Assembly: GCF_000987955.1 (NCBI RefSeq)
Contig: NZ_LAZU01000008.1
Coordinates: 31,582 to 95,581 of the forward strand
DNA length: 64,000 nt
Source of the DNA: Paenibacillus sp. DMB20
GTDB lineage: Bacteria; Bacillota; Bacilli; Paenibacillales; Paenibacillaceae
Direction: 5' to 3'
The notes beneath the pieces are model-generated. The model was not told where the DNA came from. It saw nothing but the letters and a program-made list of their open reading frames with translations, and ran no database searches. How positions within the stretch are numbered: position 1 is the stretch's first letter; the number at the start of each line of letters is the position of its first letter. A program made the translations under genes and the position numbers. Of the stretch, positions 1-9,685 are shown piece by piece.

Positions 1-2596
1 GGTCTGAAGCTCCGGAAGCTTCGCATCCCGATGACGGATACAAGCTTACGGACGGAAAATACGGCGCATTGGATATGAACGACCCGGCATGGGTAGGACA
101 TCTGCGCGGAAAGGCTCGCGAAGTTGTGTTCGATCTCGGTGAGGAAAAGTCAATTGGAAAGATCACGGCCAATTTCTTTCAAGATTTTCCTACGAATTCG
201 ATTCTCGTGCCGCTGTCGGTCTCGATGTATGTCTCCGACGATAAGGAAAATTGGGGGCTGCTTTCCCATAACGCTACGCAGCTTCTGTGGGGAGAAGGAC
301 CGCCCAGACAGGAGACCTTTGAATGGGATGGCAGCCGGGATGGAATCAAAGGCGGGAATACGGAAGGCAAGCTGGCTTATGCCCGTTATGTGAAGGTGAC
401 CTTTTATATGCATCCTACACAGTGGGAATATATTGACGAAATCGAAATTATGGGTATGGACGGCAAGATTGAAGGGGCGGTAAAGGTTCCTGCCGAGCAG
501 CCTCGTTTTTTGGAGCCGGGGGAAGCTACGGCCGGGATCCGGAATCTGAATCTGTTTTATAACGGACAATATGCGAATGGTTTGGGCGATTGGAACAAGG
601 AACGGATTATCCCTAATATCAGTTATGTAAATAAAGACGGCGAGCCGGTCGATTGGCTTTATGACGGCGTTCTATATCTCGGGATTGCTTCGCCTGCCGG
701 TCGCGATTTCGGTCAGGGACAAACGAACCTGGACGATTGGAAATGGTATTTGGATAAAACATTTGCAGCCACGGGCGATATGCAGCAGTTGAATGAGGCT
801 GCCAAGGAAGTTGGGGCCAAGCTGAAACAGCCCGATCATCAAGTCAAGGTTGTGTTAATGATTCCGAATCCAGGGGAATCCTTAACCAATTTTGGCGACA
901 TTGACGGTAGCGGTTCCTTAAATTTCAACGACTCCGTCGTAGGCAAAGAAAAAGCGTCTGAAAACAGAGGAAAAGCGGTGCAGTGGTGGCTGGACCAGGC
1001 CCAGCAAAGATGGCAGGCTGCCAACTACTCGAATCTTGAGCTTGTCGGCATGTACTGGATGCCGGAACAAATCGACATATCCGAATCGGGACCGGACATA
1101 GCTCGCATGGTGTCGGATAAAGTGCACGCCATGAACATGAAGGTTTTCTGGATTCCACACTCATATGCTTACAAAATGTTTATGTGGAAAGACGTAGGGT
1201 TCGATGCCGCGGCGCTTCAGCCTAACTATTTCTTTGGCGGAATGGATTCCGACCGTCTGGACGATGCTACGGATACTGCAAAGCGATACGGAATGGGGAA
1301 CGAAGTTGAATTTGATGACGGAATGCTGACAGATCCCGTACTTCGTCAGCGTTTTGTCGAATACTTGGACAGCGGCGTCAGATCCGGTCTGATGCAAAAT
1401 GGCTTCAGAGCTCACTATCAAGGCAATAATGCAGTATACAACTTAGGGGTAAGCAATGATCCAAGTTTGCGTCTAATGTATGACTGGCTGTACCAGTATT
1501 TGAACGGAACGTACGCCATCGATAGCAGCCCGGCGCCGGAGACGATGGCGGAGGTTGTACAGCGTTATGTCGCATCGAACGAAATCAAGCCGGCTTTTGG
1601 TAATGATTTGACGTATCGATTGCAGACCATCAAACTTCTTCTGGACGATAACAAGCCGAAGGAAGCCGTGACGTATATGCAGGATTTTCTCGCGCACATT
1701 CACGACCCGGCCGTCCAAGCGCAAGAGTTGATTTCGGTCCCGGCCGCAACGGTGCTTGATTCCTACGCCCAAGTTCTCATTCAAACCTGGTCTGACGGAG
1801 GGGGACTCAGCAATCTGGTTCTTGGCCAAAGCTATACAATTTCACAGCAGCCTAACAGCAACTATCCCGATTCCGGGAACGAACTTACGGACGGCCGATT
1901 CGGCGGGACGGATTACCGCACCGAGCAGTGGCAGGCCCATGCGGGAAGCGACTACCCTGACGAACGAAGCCGCACCATCACATTTGATTTGGGCGGCAAC
2001 AAATCGATCGGGGCAATTAGAGCCCATTTTCTTCAGGATAAAGGACCCGGCATCTATTTCCCTCCGAACGTCACTTTTTCCGTTTCATCTGACAGCGAAT
2101 CCTGGAGCACGCTGGCAACCGTTACTCCGCCACCGGCACAGGATGCTGCCTCGGCCGAGTTCGTGGGTTGGAGCGGAATAACAGATGGCGTGCCGGGGAA
2201 AGCGGAGCCGATAAAGTGTCTGCCCGCTACGTTAAAGTCGAATTCCCGGTCAACGTCTGGGTCTTCCTTGATGAAATCGAAGTTCTCGGCGTTGACGGCC
2301 ATGCGGGGGGTGGCACTACAATCGACGGCGCAAGAGCCATGGTGGATGCCGCTGCGAAGAAATTGACGATCGACGGTCTGGTCGTGAACGGCAGCCAGTC
2401 CCAAGTGAATTTGAAAATACTCGATTCGAAAGGGAAAGTTCGCTACGAAGGCCAGACGACCAGTACGGAAACGGGAAGTTTCCAATTCACGATCAAGCTT
2501 ACCGGCAATTTAAAGGGAACCTGCGACGCCTATCTGTCTATGGATGGAATGTCGGATCCCGTTAAGATTTCATTCGAATACAATAAAAAGGACTGA
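1..2596 (+). pseudogene. DUF4855 surface protein with discoidin-like and FIMAH domains, 5' truncated and frameshifted
   Basis: The reading frame is open from base 3, so the true start lies left of the window. Order of parts: a discoidin (F5/8 C)-like domain at about nt 3-470, a DUF4855 core at about 530-1500, a FIMAH-like helical domain at about 1530-1780, and a second discoidin-like domain at about 1815-2310 that repeats the first (ELTDGRFGG echoes KLTDGKYGA). Around nt 2190-2205, near GGGGAAAGCGG, the sense frame moves to another phase (DKVSARYVKVEF) and runs to a stop at 2596, so one base seems lost. The downstream frame still encodes the expected end of the discoidin domain plus a beta-rich tail. 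Such proteins are secreted and thought to bind or process glycans; the substrate is unknown. The frameshift may be a sequencing error. Confidence 0.8.
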
Positions 2597-2758
2597 TGTT
2601 TATTTCCCGCGCGAGCTCCGAATTTGGATGGAATACAGCCTGATTTCCATGATTTTGACTTAGGAAGAGGGCAATCCATGACAAAATTCTGCCGTGCCGC
2701 CATGAGGATAACGGTCAACGGTTCGCCTTCTGGTTGTGCTTAAACTGTGCGAATAGCG

Positions 2759-2785
2759 GAAAGCCTGCTGCGTTAGGCTTTTTTG
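2759..2785 (+). terminator. Rho-independent terminator
   Basis: AAGCCT and AGGCTT pair around an 8-nt loop and are followed by a T run. It lies downstream of the DUF4855 gene. Confidence 0.6.
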
Positions 2786-2828
2786 AAAATCATAAGTGTT
2801 CATTAAACTTGGCTTTCATTTCTCGCAG

Positions 2829-2866
2829 AAACGCTATCGTCTATATAAGGACGATAGCGTTTTTTG
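2829..2866 (+). terminator. Strong Rho-independent terminator
   Basis: A perfect 13-bp stem (AAACGCTATCGTC with GACGATAGCGTTT) encloses an 8-nt loop and runs into a T tract. Confidence 0.85.
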
Positions 2867-3056
2867 TGTTTGCGCGAGTTACTTTAGGGAAAAAAAGCGG
2901 CAGGCTATCTTTATTTGCGCCGCCTGTCATTTACAGACAAAATGCGTGATCTGTGCTTAAATGTAAACTATAGTTGAAAACGCCGGGTTGGCTGGCGTAT
3001 GAACAAACAAGTCGATAAGCCATTCGGGAGTGGCTTGGATGTAGGGGGAAACGAAT

Positions 3057-4408
3057 ATGTCGAACATAAGGAAATCCGCCTGGAGGACAGGCCTGGCGTC
3101 CATTGCGGCGGTTACGCTGTTGCTGTCGGCCTGCGGAGGCAAAGAGAAAGCGGTTCCAGTGGAAACGCCGGAAGTACAAGCTCCGGTAGAATCTCCGGTG
3201 GAGACGCCGCCTGTCAAGGAAACGGCAGCATTTACCGCGCCGCTGACGGGAATGCCGCTTAAGGAGGCTTCCTCTCGCAGACCGCTGTCCGTGATGATCA
3301 ACAACGCGCCCGCGGCCCGGCCGCAATCCGGCCTCAGCAAAGCGGATATCGTGTACGAGGTTCTGGCCGAAGGAGGCATTACGCGGTTGATCGCCATTTA
3401 TCAAAGCCAAACCGGCATCGAAAAGATCGGGCCCATCCGCAGCATCCGCCCATATCTTATCAATATAGGAGAAAGCTACGGCGGCGTGCTCGTTCATGCG
3501 GGAGGAAGCCCGGAAGCGTATTCCATCATCAAGAAGCAGGGCAAGCAGGACATGGACGAAATCGGTAACGCCGGAGCTTACTTCTGGCGGACCAAAGACC
3601 GCAAGGCGCCGCACAACCTGTACTCCAGCGACGAGAAGCTTCGCGAGGGAGCCGCGAAACTCAAATATGCCGCGGAAGCGAAGATTCCGGCGTACACTTT
3701 TATCAAGGAAGAGAACGATCAGGAGGTCGGCACCAAGTCAGAAAGCGGCACGGACGGCACGGACAAGTCAGGCGGCGAGAACGGTGCTGACAAGACTTCA
3801 GGCCGCGACAACGTTACGGAAAAGACGGAAAGCGGCAGCGTGAACGGTACGGAAACTGCACAGAGCGGTGAAAACGGTGCGAAAAAGGCCGAAAACAGCA
3901 ACGGAAACGGCCAAGCCAAGCCCGCAGGCCGCGATAACGGTTCGAAGCAAGCCGAGAACAGCAAGAAGGATGATAAAGTCCAACCGTCTGCCCTTTTGGG
4001 GGGAGAACCTGCAGCCAAGGTGGATATTACCTTTTTGCTGAAAGGTTATGTTGTGGCTACGCCTATGACGAAGAGTCCAAAACGTACAAAAGATCCATTA
4101 ACGGCGAGCCGCATATCGATCTGAACGACAATTCGGTGCTTGAGGCGGCCAATGTGGTTGTGCTCGGAGCGGATCACAAGGTACTGGACGATGTCGGAAG
4201 ACTGGCCGTGAATGTGGAGTTGGGCGGAAAAGCGATGCTGTTCCAGCGCGGCAAGGTGATCCAAGGCCAATGGGTGCGCGCTGCGGGGGATGTGATCCGC
4301 TTCGTCAAGGACGGCAAAGAAGTGCCGTTTTACCCGGGAACGACATATTTTAATATCGTGCCGAACTCACCGGCATTCGACACGCATATTTCAATAACCA
4401 ATCCATAA
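3057..4408 (+). pseudogene. yerB: YerB-like DUF3048 lipoprotein, frameshifted
   Basis: The signal peptide ends in a lipobox (LLLSACGG), so this would be a lipid-anchored extracellular protein. The N-terminal DUF3048 domain (about residues 60-215) carries PLSVMINN, DIVYEVLAEGG and IGPIRSIRPY. A roughly 100-residue Gly/Asn/Lys/Glu-rich low-complexity stretch follows (nt 3730-4015). The C-terminal DUF3048 domain (YDEESKTYKRSING, ANVVVLGADHKVLD, MLFQRGKVIQGQW) lies in another frame, so one shift occurs near nt 4040-4060. The first frame stops at 4124; the second ends at 4408. YerB is a conserved Bacillus lipoprotein of unknown function, encoded next to yerC there; a yerC copy lies 5 kb downstream here. 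The start has a GGGGG site 8 bases upstream. Confidence 0.85.
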
Positions 4409-4619
4409 TTCGGATTTGCTGGGATAAACGACACTGATAGGGGTAAGTTATATTTATAGCTTTTTCATGTAAGCGCATCGATGGTCCGGTTTGCAATATG
4501 TAACTTTTTTGTACGATAGTTTTCTGTACACACGGTTCATCGGATATGATAAGATAATCAAGGTTGTCTTTTCTTTTCATTTCGACGTTCATGGCAATTT
4601 TCCGTAAAGGGGTTAGAGT

Positions 4620-5234
4620 ATGAAACTGAAGAAAAAGGATATATTCTTTCAAACATTGGAGAATATGGCCGACACGGTAGTGCAAGCCGCAGATTATTTC
4701 TCGCAGCATGTTTCTAATCTACAAGATGCTCTAGAATTTGCAAATGAAATGAAAAAATTCGAGTCCCAGTGTGACACCTACACCCATACGATCATCACTG
4801 AGCTCAACAAGACGTTTATTACGCCGATTGAACGAGACGATATCATGGATTTGACAACCAGCATGGACGATGTCATGGACGGTTTGGAAGCGACGGCATC
4901 GCGTTTTTACATGTATCAATTGGGGCAGCCTGACGAATATATCGTGCAATTTGCCGAAATTTTGCGCCAGTCGTCCTATGAGATCCAGAAGGCGATTCAT
5001 CTGCTTTCGCAAAAGAAACTGCTTGCGATCCGCGAGTACACCATCCGTTTGAACGATCTGGAGAACCAGGGGGATGAACTGCTTCGCATTTGCATCAAGG
5101 AGCTGTTTGCCAAGGTATCCGATCCGATCGAACTGATTAAGCGAAAAGAAATTTACGAACGGCTTGAAACGACCACGGACACTTGCGAAGACGTGGCTAA
5201 TAGGCTCGAGTCCATTATTATGCGTAATTCGTAA
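4620..5234 (+). CDS. ykaA: DUF47 family PhoU-like phosphate transport accessory protein
   Basis: This 204-residue all-helical protein belongs to the DUF47 (PhoU-like) family, which usually sits immediately upstream of a PiT transporter. Recognisable stretches are FITPIERDDIMDLTTSMDDV and DGLEATASRFYMYQL. There is no signal peptide or membrane segment, so it should be cytoplasmic. The ATG follows AAAGGGG at good spacing. The pit gene begins 14 bases after the stop, so the two are almost certainly one operon. The likely role is adjusting phosphate uptake, inferred from family and context; the biochemical mechanism is not established. Confidence 0.92.
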   Translation: MKLKKKDIFFQTLENMADTVVQAADYFSQHVSNLQDALEFANEMKKFESQCDTYTHTIITELNKTFITPIERDDIMDLTTSMDDVMDGLEATASRFYMYQLGQPDEYIVQFAEILRQSSYEIQKAIHLLSQKKLLAIREYTIRLNDLENQGDELLRICIKELFAKVSDPIELIKRKEIYERLETTTDTCEDVANRLESIIMRNS

Positions 5235-5248
5235 GGGGTCCTTTAACT

Positions 5249-6238
5249 ATGGAAACAACAATGCTCGTATTAGGTATCGTCGTATTTTTGGCATTAGCTT
5301 TCGACTTTATCAACGGGTTTCACGATACGGCCAATGCGATAGCCACCTCGGTGTCCACCCGGGCGCTTAAACCCCGGACGGCGATCCTACTGGCGGCATC
5401 CATGAACTTTGTCGGAGCCATGATGTTTACCGGCGTAGCCAAGACGATCGGCGGAAGCGTGGCCGACCCGGCCAAGCTCGACAACGGGATAGAGGTCGTT
5501 ATTGCAACATTGATCTCTGCCATTATCTGGAATCTGGTAACCTGGTGGTTCGGCATTCCTTCGTCCTCGTCCCATGCCCTGATCGGCGCGCTGGCCGGCG
5601 CGGTGTTCGTCGGAGCGGGAAGCGACAAGCTGAACTATGCCGGTTTTACCGATATTGTGCTGGCTTTGATATTATCCCCGATCATCGCTTTTGTCGTGGG
5701 TTACCTCATTATGCAGCTCTTGAAGGTTATTTTCGCCAAACACAGCCCGCATACGGTGAACAAAGGCTTCCGTACGATGCAGATTTTCACCGCGGCCCTG
5801 CAGTCCTTCACGCACGGCACGAACGACGCGCAGAAGGCCATGGGTATCATTACCTTCGCATTGGTGACTTCGGGTCAGCTGAACGAGATGGAGGTTCCGT
5901 TCTGGGTTAAAGTGTCCGCGGCAACGGCCATGGCACTCGGCACATCCATCGGAGGCTGGAAGATCATCAAGACGATGGGTACGAAAATTTTCAAAATCGA
6001 GCCGATCAACGGGTTCGCGGCCGACTTTACCGGGGCAACCGTTATTTTCTCGGCAACGCTGCTTCACCTGCCGATCAGTACGACGCACGCGATTACTTCG
6101 GCCATTCTGGGCGTCGGCTCGGCCAAACGCTTTTCGGCCGTAAAATGGTCCCTTGCGGGACGCATCGTCATCACATGGTTCATCACCATTCCGATTACGG
6201 CAGTGCTTGCGGGACTTATTTTTAAGCTTCTGTTCTAG
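5249..6238 (+). CDS. pit: PiT family inorganic phosphate transporter
   Basis: A 329-residue integral membrane protein with the two inverted PiT signature repeats: NGFHDTANAIATSVSTRALK near the N-terminus and HGTNDAQKAMGIITFAL near residue 190. About ten hydrophobic segments are visible. It imports phosphate, probably as a metal-phosphate complex with proton or sodium coupling (family knowledge). It follows the DUF47 gene after 14 bases with an AAGGGG site and ends just before a terminator, giving a two-gene operon. Length matches the short bacterial PiT subgroup. Confidence 0.95.
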   Translation: METTMLVLGIVVFLALAFDFINGFHDTANAIATSVSTRALKPRTAILLAASMNFVGAMMFTGVAKTIGGSVADPAKLDNGIEVVIATLISAIIWNLVTWWFGIPSSSSHALIGALAGAVFVGAGSDKLNYAGFTDIVLALILSPIIAFVVGYLIMQLLKVIFAKHSPHTVNKGFRTMQIFTAALQSFTHGTNDAQKAMGIITFALVTSGQLNEMEVPFWVKVSAATAMALGTSIGGWKIIKTMGTKIFKIEPINGFAADFTGATVIFSATLLHLPISTTHAITSAILGVGSAKRFSAVKWSLAGRIVITWFITIPITAVLAGLIFKLLF

Positions 6239-6278
6239 AGGCAAAACGCACATACACATAGAGATAGGATAGCTGTGG

Positions 6279-6305
6279 AGCCAATCGTTCAGGTTGGCTT
6301 TTTTG
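6279..6305 (+). terminator. Terminator of the DUF47-pit operon
   Basis: AGCCAA and TTGGCT pair around a 9-nt loop and are followed by six T residues. Confidence 0.75.
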
Positions 6306-6349
6306 TTAATCTTTGAACCGTTCCGGTACATGAAAAGGGGGCATGTGGC

Positions 6350-7306
6350 ATGATTCGCACGTTAGCGGTGAAGAAGAACCGCGAAGCGGTCATTGGCGTT
6401 CCGCTGGAGGAGCTCCGATTGGAGGAGTATGAATGGGCGTGGGTGGATTTTGATGCGCCCACGCCGGAGGAGTCACGTCTGCTTGAGACTTATTTTCGCT
6501 TCCACCCGCTTGCGGTCGAGGACTGCCTGCATATTCTTCAGCGGCCCAAGCTGGACTACTACGAAGATTTGCAGTTTCTCGTTCTGCATGGACTGGATCC
6601 GGACAGTCTGCAGGCGGTGGAAGTGGATTTGTTCCTGTCGCCTTCGCTGTTCGTGTCGTTTCACATGACCCCGATGATGGAAATGGACGAGGCGTGGGAG
6701 CGGGTTACCAAGCATGCCGGCAGCGGTAAGGTGCGGGAGAACGGACCGACCTTCGCGGCTTATACCGTGATGGACAAACTGGTGGACCAGTATTTCCCTA
6801 GCCTGTTCGCGATTGAGGATGAACTCGCGGATATCGAGAGCCAGAGCGGGGAGGAATCGGTTGAGGACCTGATGCATCAGGTTTTTGAGCTGCGCTCCAA
6901 GCTGTTGAAGCTGAGAAGGACGGTCGTGCCGATGCGGGATCTCCTGTACCGGGTGGTGAATTCGCAGCATGTCCAGCGGCACGGGCATCACGCTTATTTT
7001 TCGGATATTTATGACCATTTGCTGAAGCTGGCGGATATGATCGAAGCGGACCGGGAAATGACGGCGGACCTGCGGGACAGCTACATTTCGCTGAATTCCA
7101 ACCGGATGAACAATATCATGAAAACATTGACGGTGATCACGACCATCTTTATGCCGCTCACTTTGATTGCGGGCATTTACGGGATGAACTTTGATCATAT
7201 GCCGGAGCTGCACTGGCGTTATGGATATGGGCTTGTACTCCTGCTGATGTTTGTTCTCGGGGGAGGAATGGTGCTGTGGTTCATGCGGCGGGGCTGGTTT
7301 AAATAG
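6350..7306 (+). CDS. corA: CorA family magnesium/divalent cation transporter
   Basis: The 318-residue protein has the CorA layout: a large cytoplasmic N-terminal domain (residues 1-240), a long helix, then two C-terminal membrane helices. The pore signature GMN appears in GIYGMNF between them. The positively charged tail MRRGWFK is typical. CorA pentamers import Mg2+ and sometimes Co2+ or Ni2+. The start is set by AAGGGGGC 9 bases upstream. It follows the pit terminator, so it is probably its own transcription unit. Confidence 0.93.
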   Translation: MIRTLAVKKNREAVIGVPLEELRLEEYEWAWVDFDAPTPEESRLLETYFRFHPLAVEDCLHILQRPKLDYYEDLQFLVLHGLDPDSLQAVEVDLFLSPSLFVSFHMTPMMEMDEAWERVTKHAGSGKVRENGPTFAAYTVMDKLVDQYFPSLFAIEDELADIESQSGEESVEDLMHQVFELRSKLLKLRRTVVPMRDLLYRVVNSQHVQRHGHHAYFSDIYDHLLKLADMIEADREMTADLRDSYISLNSNRMNNIMKTLTVITTIFMPLTLIAGIYGMNFDHMPELHWRYGYGLVLLLMFVLGGGMVLWFMRRGWFK

Positions 7307-7413
7307 GCCTGCCGGCGATGGCAGAGGTGGCGGGAATGGAAATCGTATGCAGTTTTCGTATTTTCGATTCAGAGCCGCGCTGAAGGGTAAAGGCATGCAG
7401 AGGAGGGTTCGTT

Positions 7414-7779
7414 ATGATCACGAAACTGCGAAGCCGCCTTCTCCGCGGCCGGAAGCACCGTCCGGGCGAGCCTTTGCGATCCCGTATCCTGCAGAGATTG
7501 GCCCGGGCTGCCAAACGCAAACGAAAATTGACGGTGATAAACCGTTACGAAACCGGCATGGTACTCAGCGAAATCGTGACGGGTTTGCTGTTTATCGCCG
7601 GCAGCATTTCCATGTTCTATCCGCAAACGGAACGGATCCCGACGGTGCTGTATCTGACGGGCAGCATTATGATGCTGCTGCGGTCCGGACTTCGGGCATC
7701 CTACTGGTTTCGCCTGAAGACCCTGGAGAAGGATAACCGAAACCCGAAAGCGACGGGGGAAGGCGACTGGAGCCGTTAA
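7414..7779 (+). CDS. Small YrhK-like two-helix membrane protein
   Basis: A 121-residue protein with a very basic N-terminal 40 residues, then INRYETG leading into two hydrophobic helices (about residues 48-67 and 74-92). This resembles YrhK-domain proteins, which have the same tyrosine-containing entry and paired helices; their function is unknown. An AGGAGGG site stands 8 bases before the ATG. It may be co-transcribed with corA, which ends 107 bases upstream. The match rests on layout rather than a strong motif. Confidence 0.6.
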   Translation: MITKLRSRLLRGRKHRPGEPLRSRILQRLARAAKRKRKLTVINRYETGMVLSEIVTGLLFIAGSISMFYPQTERIPTVLYLTGSIMMLLRSGLRASYWFRLKTLEKDNRNPKATGEGDWSR

Positions 7780-7854
7780 TGTGCAAACAAAGCGGCCAAA
7801 TTATGCGGGCCTGCCAAGAAAAAAAGATCAGGCGTTGATACATGCCGTCATGTC

Positions 7855-7910
7855 AGGCCCGGACGCGGCAAAAGGGAGGAGGTTGCCTGTCATCCGTCCG
7901 GGCCTTTCTT
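7855..7910. terminator. Bidirectional terminator candidate
   Basis: AGGCCCGGACG and CGTCCGGGCCT form an 11-bp perfect stem with a 29-nt loop, between two convergent genes. A T-rich tail follows on the + strand. Confidence 0.6.
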
Positions 7911-7958
7911 CTACTCGGGCGCGACGGCCCTTATCGCGGCCGGCTTAAGCCGTGAAGG

Positions 7959-8537
7959 TTAGGACCGCCGACGTTTGCGGCCGCCGGAGGAGGTGCGGCG
8001 CGATCCCGATCTGCGCTTGCCGGATTTGGAGGTTCGGCGTCTTGGAGGCACGTATTCGAAGTCGTCGGATTTTTCGGTAAGTGAGGCGGCGCCCCCTTTC
8101 TTAAACGCCCCGGCGAAAAGCTGCATCATCGGCGCGAGCTGTTGAAAGCTCTGCATGATTTTTTGGACCTTGCCAATGTTGCTGACGATGCCTTCAATGC
8201 CTCCCATCTTTTCAACAATGCCCTTCAGATCGAGGTTGCTAAGGTTCAGTCCGCCAAGAAGGCCTCCAAGCCCCCCGCCTGAAGAGGCAGGAGCCTGAGC
8301 TGTAGAGGCAGCAAAGGGAAAGGAGGCTGCAGCCTCAGGGTTAACTTCGATGGGAGCTATGGATGGCTGGGCGGGGCCGGGATAGAAGGAGGAAACCCCC
8401 ATATCGGCAGGGATATCGGCATATGGATGAACACCGGGATAAGGCGATGCAGGCAGTGATTCACTCAGTGCCCGGATGGAGGCCCGGGGGGAGGAAGCGG
8501 TTCGACGGTGATGATGGTAATGCTGTAGTCCTGACAT
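7959..8537 (-). CDS. YqfQ/VrrA-like protein with basic C-terminal tail
   Basis: The 192-residue protein has a His/Pro/Ala-rich N-terminus, a Gly-rich linker with GGLGGLLGGL (about residues 95-105), a helical core with IVEKMGGIEGIVSNIGKVQK (about 115-150), and a tail rich in Lys, Arg and Ser. The core matches YqfQ-like (VrrA) proteins of bacilli, whose role is unknown. The tail suggests binding to nucleic acid or another polyanion (inference). No signal peptide or membrane span is clear. AAAGGAAAG precedes the ATG. The gene points against its neighbours and ends near a shared terminator. Confidence 0.65.
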   Translation of the reverse strand: MSGLQHYHHHRRTASSPRASIRALSESLPASPYPGVHPYADIPADMGVSSFYPGPAQPSIAPIEVNPEAAASFPFAASTAQAPASSGGGLGGLLGGLNLSNLDLKGIVEKMGGIEGIVSNIGKVQKIMQSFQQLAPMMQLFAGAFKKGGAASLTEKSDDFEYVPPRRRTSKSGKRRSGSRRTSSGGRKRRRS

Positions 8538-9393
8538 GTTATCACTTTCCTTTTTTGAATGGTTTACTATACTGTATGATATAGGCGGGCGGATGGCCTA
8601 GGCTCATGCCCCGGTTTCCGGGATAGGAGCGGAATCGGGCGTCTGCCCAGGAGCGGGCATTTTCGGAAAATGGGAAGTATCGTAGTTCATAATGCGATGA
8701 GACCGAGGGTTAAACTTATGGAAAAATATATCGAGGGAATTAAAGATTTATTTGGGAATGAATATCGGAAAGAGTGCTGGCGCTGAAAAATAAGCAAAAA
8801 ATAAAAAGTCATATCCATGCCGCGGCGACCGCGAAATGGATAGACAAAACGATAGCTGGATTGGGAGTAGGCTCGTTTGCATACGAGTTCTTTTGCAAAA
8901 TACTTATGAAAAAGGTAGCGGAAATCGATTCGAAAGTTCGGAAATGGCATACACGCCCAAGCTTAGCCGCGTTGACCGAGATCTGCTTCAGCGCAAGAAC
9001 CCGTCCGTGGATAACGTATTTATTGAAGACTGTCGATCATCGCACGCCTCGAAGCTGAAGCAATCAAGTTCGCAGCCCTATAATTCGTTCGCCGCGTGGT
9101 GACCCAAATGGACCGTGAGGGTAAGCTTCCCTGATGGTTTTTGATAAGATATCAGAAAGAATAAACTTTGAAGATAAATTTTTCAATCATGTGCCAAAGC
9201 GTAATTTTTATGGGGAATCGAGGTTTGTTTCACTGTCTTTTTTCCAAAGCTTATCTTATAGTTAAGGTGAACGATCCGGTACATGACGGACTGATATGGT
9301 CGTCCTGCACTGCGTGAAATCGTTAATGCTTGAAAAGACTGTACCCGCTCGGGTACAATGAAGTTGGTATAAGTAACGGTAGGGGATGATCCA
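8538..9393. other. 855-bp region without a recognisable gene
   Basis: Two overlapping frames (8774-9058 and 8836-9102) and a 22-codon frame at 8718 exist. None has a good ribosome binding site or a family I recognise, and their phases conflict, so a decayed gene is possible. The right end holds the promoter and palindrome of yerC. Confidence 0.4.
9330..9359 (+). promoter_or_regulatory. yerC promoter with an embedded GTAC-type palindrome
   Basis: TTGAAA (9330-9335) and TACAAT (9354-9359) are 18 bases apart, a good sigma-A promoter. The perfect palindrome TGTACCCGCTCGGGTACA (9340-9357) fills the spacer and overlaps the -10. A protein bound there would block RNA polymerase. The GTAC ends resemble the known TrpR operator (GTACTAGTTAACTAGTAC). 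The downstream gene encodes a TrpR-family protein, so autoregulation is likely (inference). Confidence 0.6.
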
Positions 9394-9683
9394 GTGCAAT
9401 TAAAGAAGCTGAATGATAAAAGCATCGATCAATTATTTGAAGCAGTCCTGACTTTGAAAAACGTGGAAGAATGTTATGTTTTTTTCGATGATCTTTGCAC
9501 GGTGAATGAAATACAATCTTTGTCTCAACGGCTTGAAGTCGCGAGAATGCTCGGCAAAGGATGCACATACAACCAGATCGAAGCGGAAACCGGAGCCAGC
9601 ACGGCCACCATCTCGCGCGCAAACGGTGTTTGAATTACGGCAACGACGGGTATAAAATGGCGCTGGAGCGTCTGGGACGTTAA
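9394..9683 (+). pseudogene. yerC: YerC/YecD TrpR-family DNA-binding protein, one-base frameshift
   Basis: The frame begins at GTG 9394 (GGGG site about 7 bases upstream) and encodes a TrpR-superfamily helix-turn-helix protein: LKKLNDKSIDQLFEAVLTL, then EIQSLSQRLEVARML and GASTATISR. The family ends with a short conserved tail after TISR. Here the frame runs to a stop at 9633, while another phase encodes KRCLNYGNDGYKMALERLGR up to 9683. One missing T in GCGCG(T)CAAACGG near 9619-9621 explains this. YerC is a short repressor-like protein of unclear regulon. The loss may be a sequencing error. Confidence 0.85.
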
Positions 9684-9685
9684 GG

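Larger units (their letters stand above)
2597..3056. other. Intergenic region with two terminators
   Basis: There is no convincing gene. A short frame at 2734-2949 crosses both terminator hairpins and resembles no known family, so I treat it as non-coding. The right end carries a GGGGG ribosome binding site for the DUF3048 gene. Confidence 0.6.

Noticed and set aside
7299..7626. Frames antisense to corA and the YrhK-like gene
   Set aside because: They lack binding sites and overlap well-supported genes on the other strand.
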